NCBI GenBank assembly: GCA_049724395.1
Contig: JAUGWO010000062.1
Span: 1-64,000 of the forward strand
DNA from: Spongospora subterranea f. sp. subterranea
Lineage: Eukaryota > Endomyxa: Phytomyxea > Phytomyxea > Plasmodiophorida
DNA length: 64,000 bases
Direction of reading: 5' to 3'
Positions 1 through 10,521 of the stretch are shown here, piece by piece. Position 1 is the stretch's first letter; each line of letters starts with the position of its first letter. Position numbers and translations under genes: made by a program. Below the pieces are notes generated by a model. It searched no databases and was not told the origin of the DNA. It saw only the letters and a list, made by a program, of their open reading frames with translations.

Positions 1-300
1 CTTGTTGACATTATAGGGGTCGCCCTTCAAAGCAGACAACCTCTAAGTTGTTGACCGCATCGAGAATGTGAAGGGCACATAATGAAAAATATAGGCGGGA
101 GCAGTAGGACAATCATCATATTGTCAATTGATGAGTCAGTCGAATTGACTTCTGTCAAATCACCATGACACTGTTACACATGCTCCGTCATAATGTATCC
201 ATGGATGACTGTACTCACCGTACCCTCTGGTGACGCCATAAAGCCGCCAGTTATCAAGAACACTGTTTGATCAATGTCTTGATGATCGTGTTGCCGATCT

Positions 301-420
301 ATTATTGCGCCCGGCAACTATCAGGGGCGCCAATCCCGATAAACAGCGAACAAAATTAGACAGCTTTATTACACCGAAAAAAGCCCCGTAACATGGGGAA
401 CAGTGACGCGATGACAGGCG
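301..420 (-). repeat. Copy 1 of a retroelement leader/LTR-edge repeat
   Basis: This stretch shares a recognisable sequence with 2946-3075 in the same orientation, including the core TGCGCCCGGCAAC, a run reading ATCAGGGGCGCC, and a later CCCCGTAAC-TGGGG block. In the second copy it lies just upstream of a gag-like start on the minus strand, so both probably derive from the 5' leader of one gypsy family. On the minus strand the segment beginning TGGCGCCCC could be a tRNA primer binding site, but this is inference. No gag remnant was recognised on the far side of this copy (1-300), so it looks like an isolated fragment. Confidence 0.5.
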
Positions 421-485
421 CTACACTGCCTTCCTCCGAGAACGAGGAACTGCAGCTCCTTCAAGACTGAACACCATATCACCAG

Positions 486-1745
486 ATGAGGCAAGGTATC
501 CTTTTTTTAGCTTGGATGAAAGGAAAACAGGCACTTCTTGATATAAATGGAGAAGAGTTTCCCACGAGTCATGCAGTTGATCATGCTTTCGACCTTCCTG
601 CTCCGGATAAGCAGGATGTCCGAGTTCGTGAACATTCTCAAATGTCGCGAGTCAACAACGCTATCCATAACCATCCGTTAGAGAAAGAAGGATTTGAAAT
701 TCCACTGTCGTCTGGAATCACGATTTCGGATACGTTTCGTGCAGCTGTGGATGATGGTGCCGATTTGGTAATTATTGGGTCAACCATTGTCGAAGTCTGT
801 CCACAGTCCCTTCAGTCTGAAAACCTTCAGTTGCGTCTAGCGAATACTATCTATTTTGCTTGTAAGAAAAGTCTACTTCTGGATGTCACCATTTTACCAA
901 TGCGGGGCCAATCATAATTCGTGCGCAAAGGATTTATGTGATTGATGACGAGATGCCTGAAGTTTTATTGGGAAGACCTCTGTTACGCCGATTGGGAATT
1001 GATGTTGAATCCCAGCTATGCTCGCTCGCTATCAAAGAAAGTGAAAAGGAACCTGATTCCCAAGATGACATGGACAAGGACTTTCCGGAAAGTATTTTGT
1101 GAGACAAAAATGACGCAGAACTTCAACAAGGTCTTAAATGATCGTGTTCAAAAAACTGTCTAGATGGGGTCTCCTCCTGTGTTTTCCAAAGATCTTGGTG
1201 TTTTGCTTACCGAATTTATTGACATTTTTGGTTTTCGTCTGGGGAAGGATCCGCCTGTCAAAGTCACACCGTTGGAGTTAGTTTTGACACCGGGTTCCAT
1301 TCAGATTTTTGCGAAACCACGACGTATGTCTCCGTTGGCCTCTCAGTATCTTCAGACGTTAGCGCATGAATTAGCAGAGTGCAATCTTATCTATCACAAC
1401 TACCAGTCCTCTTGAGCTCTACCGGCGTTTGTTGTAAATGCGGAGACGAAACCAAGCATGGTGGTGGATATCATTCTAGTAAATAAGTGTCTTCAACCTC
1501 AGCACTTTCCGATGCCATACCTGCACACCTTGGGTTCTTATATCTCTGATTCGTCGTGTTTTTCACTCTGGATGCATTTAAAGGTTATTGGCAGTTCCCC
1601 GTTTCTGGCTATCTTGATTGTAAAACTTTATTACCCCCTTTGGTGTTTATACTCCTACCAGACTGGCACAAGAAAACAGCAATGGAGTGTTTGCACCTCA
1701 GTGAGGAATGTAGGAAATATTTCACGAGCAAGCAAGATAGGTAGT
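486..1745 (+). pseudogene. Degenerate Ty3/gypsy pol fragment (protease and start of RT)
   Basis: Translating all plus frames gives successive pieces of a gypsy polyprotein. Around 740-800 is an aspartic-protease-like segment with DDGAD followed by LVIIGS. At 917-1100 comes the protease C-terminal signature LLGRPLLRRLGID. At 1250-1400 the RT N-terminal segment appears (KDPPVKVTPLEL, then AKPRRMSPLASQYL). At 1460-1620 come the RT blocks VNKCLQPQHFPMPYL and LDAFKGYWQFPV. The pieces are in different frames and interrupted by stops. RT breaks off near 1745, before the catalytic YxDD region, where a minus-strand copy of the same family begins. The fragment is non-functional. Confidence 0.8.
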
Positions 1746-2012
1746 ATTCGCTAGACGCAACTGAAGGTTTTCAGACCGAACAGGGACTGTGGACAGACTC
1801 CGAAAGTTGTTTGACCCAATAATTACCAAATCGGCACCATCATCCACAGCTGCACGAACCGTTTCCGAAATCGTGATTCCAAACGACAGTAGAACTTCAA
1901 ATCCTTCTTTCTCTACCGGATGGTTATGGATAGCGTTGGTGACTCGCGACATTCGAGAATGTTCACGAACTCGGACATCCTGCTTATCCGAAGCAGGAAG
2001 GTCGAAAGCAAT
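594..2012. repeat. Imperfect inverted repeat of a gag-pro segment
   Basis: The segment at about 594-865 (plus) reappears reverse-complemented at about 1740-2012. Both arms encode the same protein block: a DKQDVRVREHS motif, an AIHNHP motif, a DDGADLVIIG motif and ENLQLRLANT, with scattered substitutions. The arms are separated by about 870 bp carrying the rest of the plus-strand protease and RT. Two insertions of one family in opposite orientation, or an inverted duplication, explain this. Arm limits are read by eye. Confidence 0.75.
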
Positions 2013-2909
2013 TTGGGGACGGGACGTTCTCACAGCAGACCGACCTCTGGCAAGTTGCAATTGTTTCCATCGGGAGTTGTTGGAGGCTTCGGCTTCTGCA
2101 GCAATAATCGCTTTCAATATCGATAAAGCTTTGTTTGCCAAGGCAAAAATTTCCGACAGCTTCAATACCCTGGTCGCGTTGAGTCGTAACAGTTCAGCAT
2201 AAAGCTGCGTTTTGAAACGCAGAATTTGGAGAAATAGGCGACAGCAATTTGACTTAAACATTGAAAAATCCGGTAACAATTGTTTCGCTTGATGGAAATA
2301 CTGAGAGTGTCTTAGAATGTAATCCGGTTGTGATTCTCTTTCATTCGGTAAAGAATTTTCCAACTTGTTTCGGAAGGCATCCTCCAGCGTCCCGGATCAG
2401 CAGTAGAAGCGTACCAGACGGCCATCTTATCTGACAAAATCGACGACGACATCACCGGTTCATAGAAAGCACGATCTTGAGCCGCTCCAGTTAAGCACCG
2501 GTACCAACGGATGCTGACAAGGTCAACCTTTTAAATCGGCTTTTGAATGGCGAAAATTTGAAAGCTCGTGTGATAAAAATATTCGATTCATCGAGAAGGT
2601 TTACATCTCGAGTACCCATATATCGACTGGCATCGTCAGATGAAACAATCTCCGAAAACTTCGTTAAATCTGAAATTAATGGGCTCTGAAGTTTCAGTTA
2701 CCACATTTTCAGTCGACTTCGATTTATCCGAAAAACCTTTCATCAACGCCATCATTTGCTCTGTCAAAATTTGATTTTGCCGAGCGCTGGAACAAAAGCT
2801 TAATCAACCGTTGCTGGTCAGACGGGGTCTCAGCCGTTGCAGAGATCGATTCTTGCTCCTCATTAATTTCAGTAGTCACTTCAAGTTCAGGTGAATTTCT
2901 AGTCTTCAT
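1722..2909 (-). pseudogene. Degenerate Ty3/gypsy gag-protease fragment
   Basis: On the minus strand a charged gag-like segment starts with ATG at 2909 (MKTRNSPELEV, about 60 codons, then a frame break). A second open stretch from 2363 to 1722 covers a helical gag region and a protease-like block with DDGADLVIIG. The leader repeat at 2946-3075 lies immediately upstream in the same orientation, giving the expected order leader-gag-protease. The fragment ends abruptly at about 1722, where it abuts the plus-strand fragment. The region between the two open stretches (2370-2720) shows no clear open frame. Assigned to the same family as 486-1745 because the protease blocks match. Confidence 0.7.
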
Positions 2910-2945
2910 TTTCGTTGATATTGCTGGGTTGAATCGTTATTGGCC

Positions 2946-3075
2946 AATATTGCGCCCGGCAACAATCAGGGGCGCCGATCCCCGATAACCGCAAATTACG
3001 GGTACGACCAAACGACGAGAACAAAACTTACACCAAATCAGCCCCGTAACGTGGGGCACGGTGCCAGCGATGATA
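2946..3075 (-). repeat. Copy 2 of the retroelement leader/LTR-edge repeat
   Basis: Same repeat as at 301-420, same orientation. It lies directly upstream (minus strand) of the gag-like start at 2909, which supports an origin as retroelement 5' leader. The adjoining sequence to about 3140 contains a short perfect inverted repeat, GTTGAA-ACAG-TTCAAC, near 3093-3108. LTR ends could not be fixed. Confidence 0.5.
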
Positions 3076-3349
3076 GAACTTGTTGAAACAGTTCAACGTC
3101 CGGTAACCGTGCCATGGCGCTGCAGTGCCACACAGGTGTCGCTGTTAGAAGACATGCTATTTCGCAGAGACTCAGTCTAGGTCATCGGGCCGGGTTTAAC
3201 CAAGGAAAGGTAGCTGCTGATTTCCAGGACACCAAAGGACGTTCCTACTGGACCTGAAAATCGCAAACCGATTTTGGACAAAAGGGCCCCTTTTTCATCC
3301 ACGTTTTCTATCAGGAACCGTTGCAGTAAGCACTAGCGCATGTTCAAGT

Positions 3350-3440
3350 TCTCTTCACGATAACACAAAGGGCAAGAGATCTTTTCACGATAACACAAAG
3401 GGCAAGAGATCTTTTCACGATAACACAAAGGGCAAGAGAC
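3350..3440. repeat. Three tandem copies of a 30-bp unit
   Basis: The unit CACGATAACACAAAGGGCAA with flanking bases repeats three times with a 30-bp period and almost no divergence. On the minus strand it would encode a decapeptide repeat containing CPLCYRE, but I see no other support for a coding role. Near identity of copies suggests recent slippage. Confidence 0.9.
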
Positions 3441-4140
3441 GACCAAGGGTGACAGTTCATTCCTAGTTTCTCTGAGCACGGCAAAAATGCACGCTGAGAA
3501 TTTGCTGTTGTGATGCCTCACGTAGCTTTTATACCGAATTTGTTGAAAGCATCTGTTGAATATATCGTGTCGTGCTTGTGTTAGATGAAGTCGACGGCTC
3601 AGCAAGAGTAGCAGTAAATGTCTCAACGTGAACTCCTCAGCATGAAAAGCGCTTGACCTCAATCGTTTTGGACTAAGACGGCGTCGATTGGGACGTGGTA
3701 ACCGGAAAGAAATTGGAATCACGACGCCTTGTTCGTGTTGTTGGATTCAGCATTTTGATCGAGCGATATATTCAGGGGTCAAATAATCGTGCAAAATTGG
3801 TTGTTGGTGGTGGCGCTCCAGGTTCGGGTCATCGCCTCCACTACCAAAAAGTTTATCATGGTCGTTTTCCTTTGGCTATGGATGTTGTTCATGATATGGT
3901 TGCCCCTGACGATGCCCACGACCTTCACCCTGCTAAACGCGAATACAATAGATTGTTGGTGAAGTACCGCCCTATTAACTGCAGACTAATCACAACAGAA
4001 AAGTTGTATGACACACTTATGGCCTTTAAACTCGTTCGTCTCATCTTGACTCTGAACTCATCCTTGCCCGATGGCGAACCGCGCTATTGTTGCGCCATGC
4101 ATTCATCCAATGGGAAGCGAAAAGGGTTAAAAAAAACACG
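3441..4140 (+). other. Unassigned stretch with one open plus-strand frame
   Basis: A plus-strand frame is open from 3695 to 4255. Its first 130 codons look protein-like (for example KVYHGRFPLAMDVVHDM), but no family was recognised. Its last third runs antisense over an eIF3d exon, so that part at least is fortuitous. No continuation of the eIF3d gene was found here on the minus strand. Confidence 0.2.
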
Positions 4141-4145
4141 CTTAC

Positions 4146-4840
4146 CAGTTCCTGAGCGAGGATCCTGTGCAAAGCGTGCGCCTTGGCCTCCCCAAGCTCC
4201 ACCACGACCACGGCCACGGAATCCGCCCCGGCCACGAGTTCCACCGATACGTTGAATGCCAAATTTGGGCTTAGGTTTTGGTCGAGTGTCAACAAGCGAA
4301 AACGACGTCTCATCATCTGTTAACAACCAAACAATAAACAACAATTGTAAATAAACAAAAAACATGTCGGCAAAATTGAGCTCAGAGAGAAGATTAGCAA
4401 AATAGAGTATTCTTCATAAATACGCTCCGAATAGTGTGTCTCATCATTGCTCAAGTTAACAGGCAATCAAAGTATAATATAACCTTGCTGTGAGTAGGAG
4501 AAAGCAGCAGAGGAAGCGCCATAAGCAGCATATCGGTCACGTCTGGGCTCCTGGTTGAATGCCTGCGGAGCCGATACAAAATCGGCAGGTTTTCCAATAC
4601 GATCAAATTTACTGAATAAAGAAAACGGGACCTGAGAGGCTTGCCCTGATAAATGGTCAGCAAAGAAAAGTGAGTTGATCAGAGACTTATACGAACCTTT
4701 GAAGTTGGTGGCCGGGCCCCATCCATCAGTGCTCGAACAAAACGGTTGCAGTTCAAGAGACGCGTGTCCTGAACTTGTTGGGATTGTTGGTGGTGGCGAT
4801 CAGACCAACTCGATCTGTGACAATCGAACTTGGTCATGGT
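4146..4840 (-). pseudogene. EIF3D: eIF3d 5' gene fragment (N-terminal exons only)
   Basis: Subunit d of translation initiation factor 3 binds the mRNA cap region within the 43S complex. On the minus strand I read pieces in eIF3d order: a possible start near 4840 (MTKF), a DGWGPATNFK block ending at a GT donor at 4697, a 14-nt micro-exon (4645-4632) giving KPLSK, an exon 4611-4484 (FDRIGKPADFV to SYSQQ), and an exon 4316-4146 (DDETSFSLVDT followed by an RG-rich stretch and RFAQ). The 4611-4484 and 4316-4146 exons join in phase across a 167-nt intron. The remaining two thirds of eIF3d (cap-binding domain) is absent downstream. There are one-base phase problems around the micro-exon and between MTKF and DGWGP. 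This looks like a truncated duplicate, with the complete gene presumably elsewhere. Confidence 0.7.
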
Positions 4841-5019
4841 TGGGACGAACCGCTTGGCTCCGGTCAGGCCAATACGCCCACAACAATCGCCTTCTCGACT
4901 ATCTCAGTATGGATGGCGGAATATCGCTCCAAAGAGTCGCCAAATTCTGAGCTCATTGGTCCTTGCAAAACACCATGTCGCCGTTGCAGGAGTGGGCAAT
5001 TCTCCATGACAAGACCCAA

Positions 5020-5910
5020 GGTTACACAATTCAGTATTGGAATATTCGACATTGAAGTCAAATTTGCTGCCAGGCAATTCCTTTTTGGTGTTTGATTTTT
5101 CCCATATCAATCGTGTCGACAAGTTTGGGGAAAGTTCTTTGATCAATGTAGTCGTTCAGTTCATCTTCATATAAATTCGGCTTGTTAAGTGCGTTTTTAG
5201 AAATGGGACTCGGGCCCGGGTTCGAAAATTGACGCGTCCCATATTAGAATTGAGTCTCAACAGTTGAGCCAAGAGCGCGAGAACCTCAATTGCCTTATCG
5301 ATTCAAATCGAATTCCTATTGATTCGGAAATTTTGCCGTCAAAAGACTTTTTCGAGAACCTCGTGCCAGATAACAGACACATCCACCAGTTTGGGGACAG
5401 TTCTTCGATGAATGTAGTCGTTCGATTCATTTTCATATAGAAGTTCGGCTTGTTAAGTGCGTTTTTAGGAATGGCACGAATGTCGGGCCCGGGGTCGAAA
5501 ATTGACGTGTCCCATATCATGATCGATTCTCAACAGTTAGGCCAAGAGCGCGAGAATCTCGATTGCCTTATCGATCTAAATCGGATTCCTATTGATTCGG
5601 AAATGTTGCCGTCAAAAGACTCTCTCGAGAATCTCGTGCCAGATAACAGAAACGCCCGCCAGTTTGGTGACAGTTCTTCCAGAAACTTAGCCCTTCAGTC
5701 CATGTCCAAATTGTGTTTCGGTTTGCTAAGTTCGTCTTAGGATTGGAACCCGAGCACGAGTTCAAACCGTGATGCATTCCGTATCAGTATTGATGGTCAA
5801 CAGTCAATTGAAAGCGTTAGGGCAAAACTTTCGATTGCCGCATCGAAAATACAAGTAATTCAAAAAACCAGCCAGATGACGTTCGTGAGAATTTCGTGCC
5901 AGTAAGAAAT
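5020..5910 (+). repeat. Tandem exon-plus-intron modules of about 270 bp
   Basis: At least three copies of a unit of 266-273 bp lie head to tail; the phrase AGTTTGGxGAxAGTTCTT recurs at about 5122, 5388 and 5661. Each unit reads as a coding block followed by an intron-like block. The best unit has TTTTTAG then an open exon 5201-5413 (71 codons, phase 0 at both ends, containing ESQQLSQERENLNCLID and LPSKDFFENLVPDN), then GTAGTC and a 55-nt intron 5414-5468. Unit 2 (from 5469) keeps the same protein but has extra bases at its start that break the frame. Unit 3 (from 5741) has diverged strongly. A still more diverged unit may precede (5020-5146). No family recognised. It could be the remains of a gene that grew by duplicating a symmetric exon. 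Confidence 0.7.
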
Positions 5911-5989
5911 TGCCGATAATCGTTATCACCAATATCTGATTATGTCGTACTAGGAGGAGCAGAGCTCACAAAATGGTTGAGGTTCGTAA

Positions 5990-7298
5990 TGTCAAATACT
6001 TGGTGGGATTGAAAATTCTCTGTCGGCCCATAAACTAAACTGGGACCTGGATGAGGTCAAAGACTATGATAGCCTCTGTGTTTTTCTGGTTAGAACTCTG
6101 GTTCCCCGCTCTGTCTGGGATTTGATGGTCACAAACGGTATCGTCTGTTTAGGGAAACGAGACGAATTCAAAACAGGTCGAGTTTCACGACAGTTTGGCC
6201 ATAATGGAATACATGATGGAATTACTCGGAAAGTCGGGGCGGGATACCGTTGAGGTCGGACAAAACAAGGTCTATGTTCCTGATACTAGGCTAATTGCCA
6301 AGGCAACCAGCACCCTTCAAAAACTGATCCTAATTTCGAATTTTGTTTTGAAACTGGGCTCTTGCAGAAGATCGCTCTGCAGTATTATCCCTAATGTGAT
6401 TATTTGTCTCAAGCGCACCTGTATCCCCGTCCTTCAATGTCTCGTGAAATGTTGTGGCAAAAACATGGACCTGTTCCAGACACGTTGGGGAACGCGTTTC
6501 AACCACCGTAATTTTGGATTGACATCCTGCCCCGGTCGTGGATCAATTCATAACACCTGCGGTTACCACAGGACGAAAATCGTCATAGAAAACCTGACAG
6601 CAGGCTTCATTCGCCTGTTGTTAGAAATACTGATTAACAATTGAACTTTCAGAAACAAAGACTCCGGTTCATTGGATCTCAAAGCTCTTGTTCTGGCTGT
6701 TTCAATGTCAAAAACCGCAGAAGAAAAACTCAAACTGTGCTGTGAATTCAACGAGAAATACCGATCAAGTGTCCCCGCAACTCAAAAACTTCTCCGATCA
6801 TATCATAACCAGTCTCCGAGACCCATCTGGGGGTGCTTTGTTCATCATTGTGGCCAAAATATTAATGAGTGGATTCAAAAATGGGGCGATCAATTCACAC
6901 ATGGGGGATTCAGAAGGCGGAAATGTCATGGCTTAAAGTCCTTTCAATGCGGATCGATCAACCGACCATTTGATATTCGAGCAAGACTTGATCTTCGCGG
7001 TAAATCAACCCGAGTCCTCCTCCCAGCGCTTTCCAAAATTCTCGAAGAGTATGATCAGTTCGTGATTACGAAGACAGCATCACAGAGGCCGCCTAATCCG
7101 GATTTAACCGCTCTGATCAACAAATGCCGTCCTAATTACAATTGTTTACATCGTCATTGCGCTGGAAGTGTTGAGGAATTTGTTCGGAGATGGGGAGAAT
7201 TAGTATTCTACACCACGTTCAGTCGATATTACTGTCCTGGAACAGGCACAATGGAATATGATATCTGTCCATATAATTCTCTGCCATCCCAAGTTTAG
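5990..7298 (+). CDS. Unrecognised gene with a repeated Cys-rich module
   Basis: Open frames at 6195-6644 and 6672-7298, probably joined by an intron ending TTTCAG near 6658, carry three copies of one module. The copies centre on CLVKCCG...RWGTRF (about 6440-6565), CFVHHCG...KWGDQF (6830-6965) and CLHRHCAG...RRWGEL (7140-7280). The shared pattern is C-x3-[HC]-C-[GA], an acidic/aromatic pair, [RK]-W-G, then a basic-aromatic stretch and C-[PH]-G with a final Cys. Spacers contain helical Leu-rich segments. Upstream, 6000-6220 has another open frame (LNWDLDEVKDYDS) that may be an earlier exon. No signal peptide is visible. The gene ends at TAG 7296-7298, and AATAAA follows at about 7330. I do not recognise the family; zinc binding or disulfide bonding are both possible. 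Confidence 0.5.
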
Positions 7299-7950
7299 AT
7301 CAAGGTGGACCCTCCAATATAGATGAAGTTAATAAACCTGATTAGCATAAGAATAATTTCACAAGGCGTTATAGGAGTATTCTGTTGTATTTATATCAAT
7401 TTTTATCGATATAATTCCGTTGGGGTCTTTGACACAAACCCAATTACTGAAAATGGGAAAACGCATCACGATAAATCGACTTGTCGACAAATGGGATATA
7501 GCCGGGTTAAAACATACAGAATGTGATGTGTTATATATCCAGCCAACAATCACAATAGAAGCGAATGTTCTAAATTGACCATAGCGGTCGAGGGAGTCTG
7601 TTGCCATATTTCACCTGGAGGGCAACGGTCAAAGTATTATTCAAATAACACGACATCGCCGACCACAACATTATTTCATGAATCTGACCGACCCGTCATC
7701 TCCATTGGATACAATTTGGTCACCCGCCGCTCCGCCGTCTTCAAATGTCAATCTTTCCTCAGGTATTATCCGACCCTATATCGCTGAAATACGCTCCGAA
7801 TTCCCCGAACTTGCATCGCCAGGCCTCACTGGTTCGTTCTGGTAATCGTGCCAAACGGAATAGATTAGCGACTGTGCTCCAATTGCAGTAATCCAGATTG
7901 GTTATTTATTTCTATATTCCCTTCAAATACGTGTTTTCAGACGAAGAATT
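7299..7950 (+). other. Intergenic stretch with one possible exon
   Basis: Mostly AT-rich non-coding sequence. A frame at about 7590-7850 is open for some 85 codons (ESVAIFHLEG at its start, YIAEIRSEFPELASPG at its end) and reads like protein. I recognise no family and cannot place splice sites with confidence. Confidence 0.2.
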
Positions 7951-7969
7951 AGGTGGAATGGCGAGGTCC

Positions 7970-9220
7970 TGCCAGGGCAATCGAAACCATCACGAATTGC
8001 AACATCATGTCAAACCACTTGGTTTGGTTTGGTATAGAAAGGATCGCGTGTTGTTATCGGCCGATGTGCTGCCGCCCGGTCAACAGTGACCAGGGAGGAA
8101 TAGCGATGAAAGGAGAGGAGATGATGAAGAGAGAGAGGAAAGAAGTAGTGTTTATTAGAGAGGAAAAGAGTACCGACGGGACAGGACAGGGGAGTCAAGG
8201 AGTAGAACATTCCCCTGTTTTGAATCAGGAGAAGTTCGGCAGAAAGTGGCTCAATGGGACGTGCTTGGAGAAAGGATTTCACAAACTGAGGAACATCCGA
8301 AGCAATTAAGATAAACGGCTCCCAGGTGATATCTGATGGCTCAAAACCCTGCCAACCGAACAGCAGTTCGATTTCACCGGAACCAGCGTTGCGCCGCAAA
8401 TAGCAAATGGAGGAGACGTTATATGTAGCACCCTGCGATGCGATATTGAAGAAGGGGCGTTGTGAGGTTGAGGGTCTTGTCATGATAATACATCAGACGT
8501 TGGCAATCCATTGCCGAGATGTCCGAAGTGATCAAATTTTTTACAATGAACACGTGCGCGTTGACCACGTCAACAATCTGTGCTGGACCAACCAAGTTAA
8601 CACAGAATTTATACTCTGACTCGGTGAAGGGTAGAGCACATAATCGCCTGTAGTAAAAGATGGTGGAACTGTGATTTCGACAACATCGGTGCTTCTGAGG
8701 GCGCTGTCTGAATACACGATCAGCCACTTCCTTGTGCATGGAATCCAGAGCGTCAGAAAGATCGACTGTGATCTCATTGATTCGCTGTTGAGCTATAGGA
8801 ACATAAACAATGGTGTCATTGTGACCAAGGAAAATTGACGACAATAAAAAAAAAGGTTGAAAGCCTGTGAAAATGGTGACGGGAGAGAAACCGATCTTGG
8901 GACGAACACGATGGTTGAGGACCATATTGACGAGAGAAAGAATATACGGTCAATTTTCATCGAAAGGAAGGCTGAACTCCGACAATAATTTCTGTAGAGT
9001 CGATAGAATATGTCGGTTGACGATCTGTACGGTCCCGTTGGCCCATGGAGTGTAGGCGGTAGTAAAGTGTCGAGCAATATGTGGACGAGAGCACAATTCC
9101 TCAACCACACTGTTCTTGAAGTGTGATCCCTGATCAGACACGTGTTGGTAAACTATCCCGAACCGTTTAAACCAGTCGATGAGGGCGAATACCTCTGTGC
9201 GGGCGACGAAAACGATTCGA
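7970..9220 (-). pseudogene. Ty3/gypsy chromodomain integrase fragment
   Basis: Minus-strand frames give, in order, the integrase core segment with second catalytic Asp (SDQGSHFKN, about 9140-9110), the AYTPWANGTVQ block where the catalytic Glu is expected (Gln here; the related element at 36-38 kb has Glu), a PKIGFSPVTI block near 8890, and a C-terminal chromodomain (LLFGWQGFEPSDITWEPF, about 8380-8290). The integrase zinc finger, first catalytic Asp, RT and RNase H are not upstream. Frame shifts separate the blocks. A purine-rich tract at 8090-8170 just downstream resembles the one at 36000-36035 by the second element and may be LTR sequence. Decayed 3' half of a chromovirus-type element. 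Confidence 0.8.
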
Positions 9221-9619
9221 TGGACCCGAGAGTCGTGCCTATATTAAAAAGGAACGACATATCAACATGACTGGCCCACGAACGTGATCGACGCAAAGTT
9301 CGATGACCTGAATGAAGGAACAAAGTCCCGAGGGACTATGCCTTGTTAGATGGTTTAAGCCGACTGCATTCACTCTTACACAACGACCCGAACTTGGTTA
9401 GAGTTATCGGTGCATGTCTTGGCAGTTTTTTTCGTTTCGGACGTTCGAATTTCGAGGCACTCCCGCAACGTTCGTGAAACCGCTTTCGGAAGAGTTAGAC
9501 GAAATTCACTCAACCGCCGGGTTACCAATATGGTCAAGAGGTCCGAATATCAAAATACGAAAGTGTTCGTGAGCATATTTCGGGTGATAATCGCCCGTTG
9601 GTCTCTTGATACGCATCAC

Positions 9620-10020
9620 CATAAGTCACTCAAACGACGATGTCTAATACCGCTTATCTCGATATTACTCTTTCATTGCGGGAAGGGACCGGGAATTTCC
9701 GAAACAATAATTGCTGCGTCAATGACGAGGACATGGAAACCGTTTCAATAGGAAAACCTGAACTTTTCAAAATGGGGGCTGATCCAGAAACCATTTTAAG
9801 CAAACAACCTTTCGAAGCGCCGAAATCAGTATGAAAATCTTTGGCGTGTTAAACTGGGAAGTGATCCTCCTGCCAAATTGTCGCCCCAGAACCTACACTT
9901 CACCCAAGCTGATGAGCCGGTACGATGCAAAAATCGTCGGTATCCTCCTGCTTATATAGACTTTATGCATGAACATACCGAGAGAACCGGTGAAATGAGG
10001 CAGAATAGGGGAGTATGCCA
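9620..10020 (+). pseudogene. Ty3/gypsy protease end plus RT start fragment
   Basis: In the plus strand, 9640-9810 gives a decayed protease C-terminus (DEDMETVSIGKPELFKMG) and 9845-10018 gives the RT N-terminal segment (KLGSDPPAKLSPQNL, then NRRYPPAYIDFMHEH). These are the same blocks seen at 917-1400, but from a different, more diverged family. The frame stops at TAG 10018 and no RT catalytic core follows. The flanks (9230-9620, 10021-10520) show nothing I can assign. Confidence 0.65.
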
Positions 10021-10521
10021 ATAGCATTATTACACCATTCCTGACAGAACTAACCAAGGGCGAATTCTTGCTTGGAGACAACCAGACCTCATGAAGATCA
10101 CGCTCGGGTGTTATTGTTGACTTTATCTGAATGGGACCGCCAAATGTTCTTTAGCAGCGACGCATCGATTTTGTGAGAGAATGGCCCAAACTTGTTGGGT
10201 GTGATCTCGGATCTGCTACGATTGCTGCAGTGGGAGGTGGATTGTTGATGGTTTCATCGAAAGGGTCACATTATTCATTACTTTATCAACATGTTTACTA
10301 ATGAAGGGTGGAATGGTGTGTTGTCGTCATCGAAAACAGCATATTGCTCAATATGTCTCCAGCTTGAATGTCCTCAACGACCCTTTTTCAAAGTTAAAGT
10401 GTGATCTGATATGTCGACAATTATCAACGTGGGACACAGCGGCTGAAAAACAACAGACTGGGTCATAACAGTCAATTAAACATTCGCAAAATGTGTTTGT
10501 ATTGGCAGAAGATGCTGCTTA

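Noticed and set aside
3695-4255. 186-codon plus-strand frame
   Set aside because: Its last third is antisense to an eIF3d exon encoding RG repeats, and the first part matches no family. Kept only as an unassigned stretch.
5201-5740. 5.2-5.7 kb units as LTRs of a retroelement
   Set aside because: The units are head-to-tail, contain a coding exon plus an intron, and lack an internal region between copies or terminal TG/CA.
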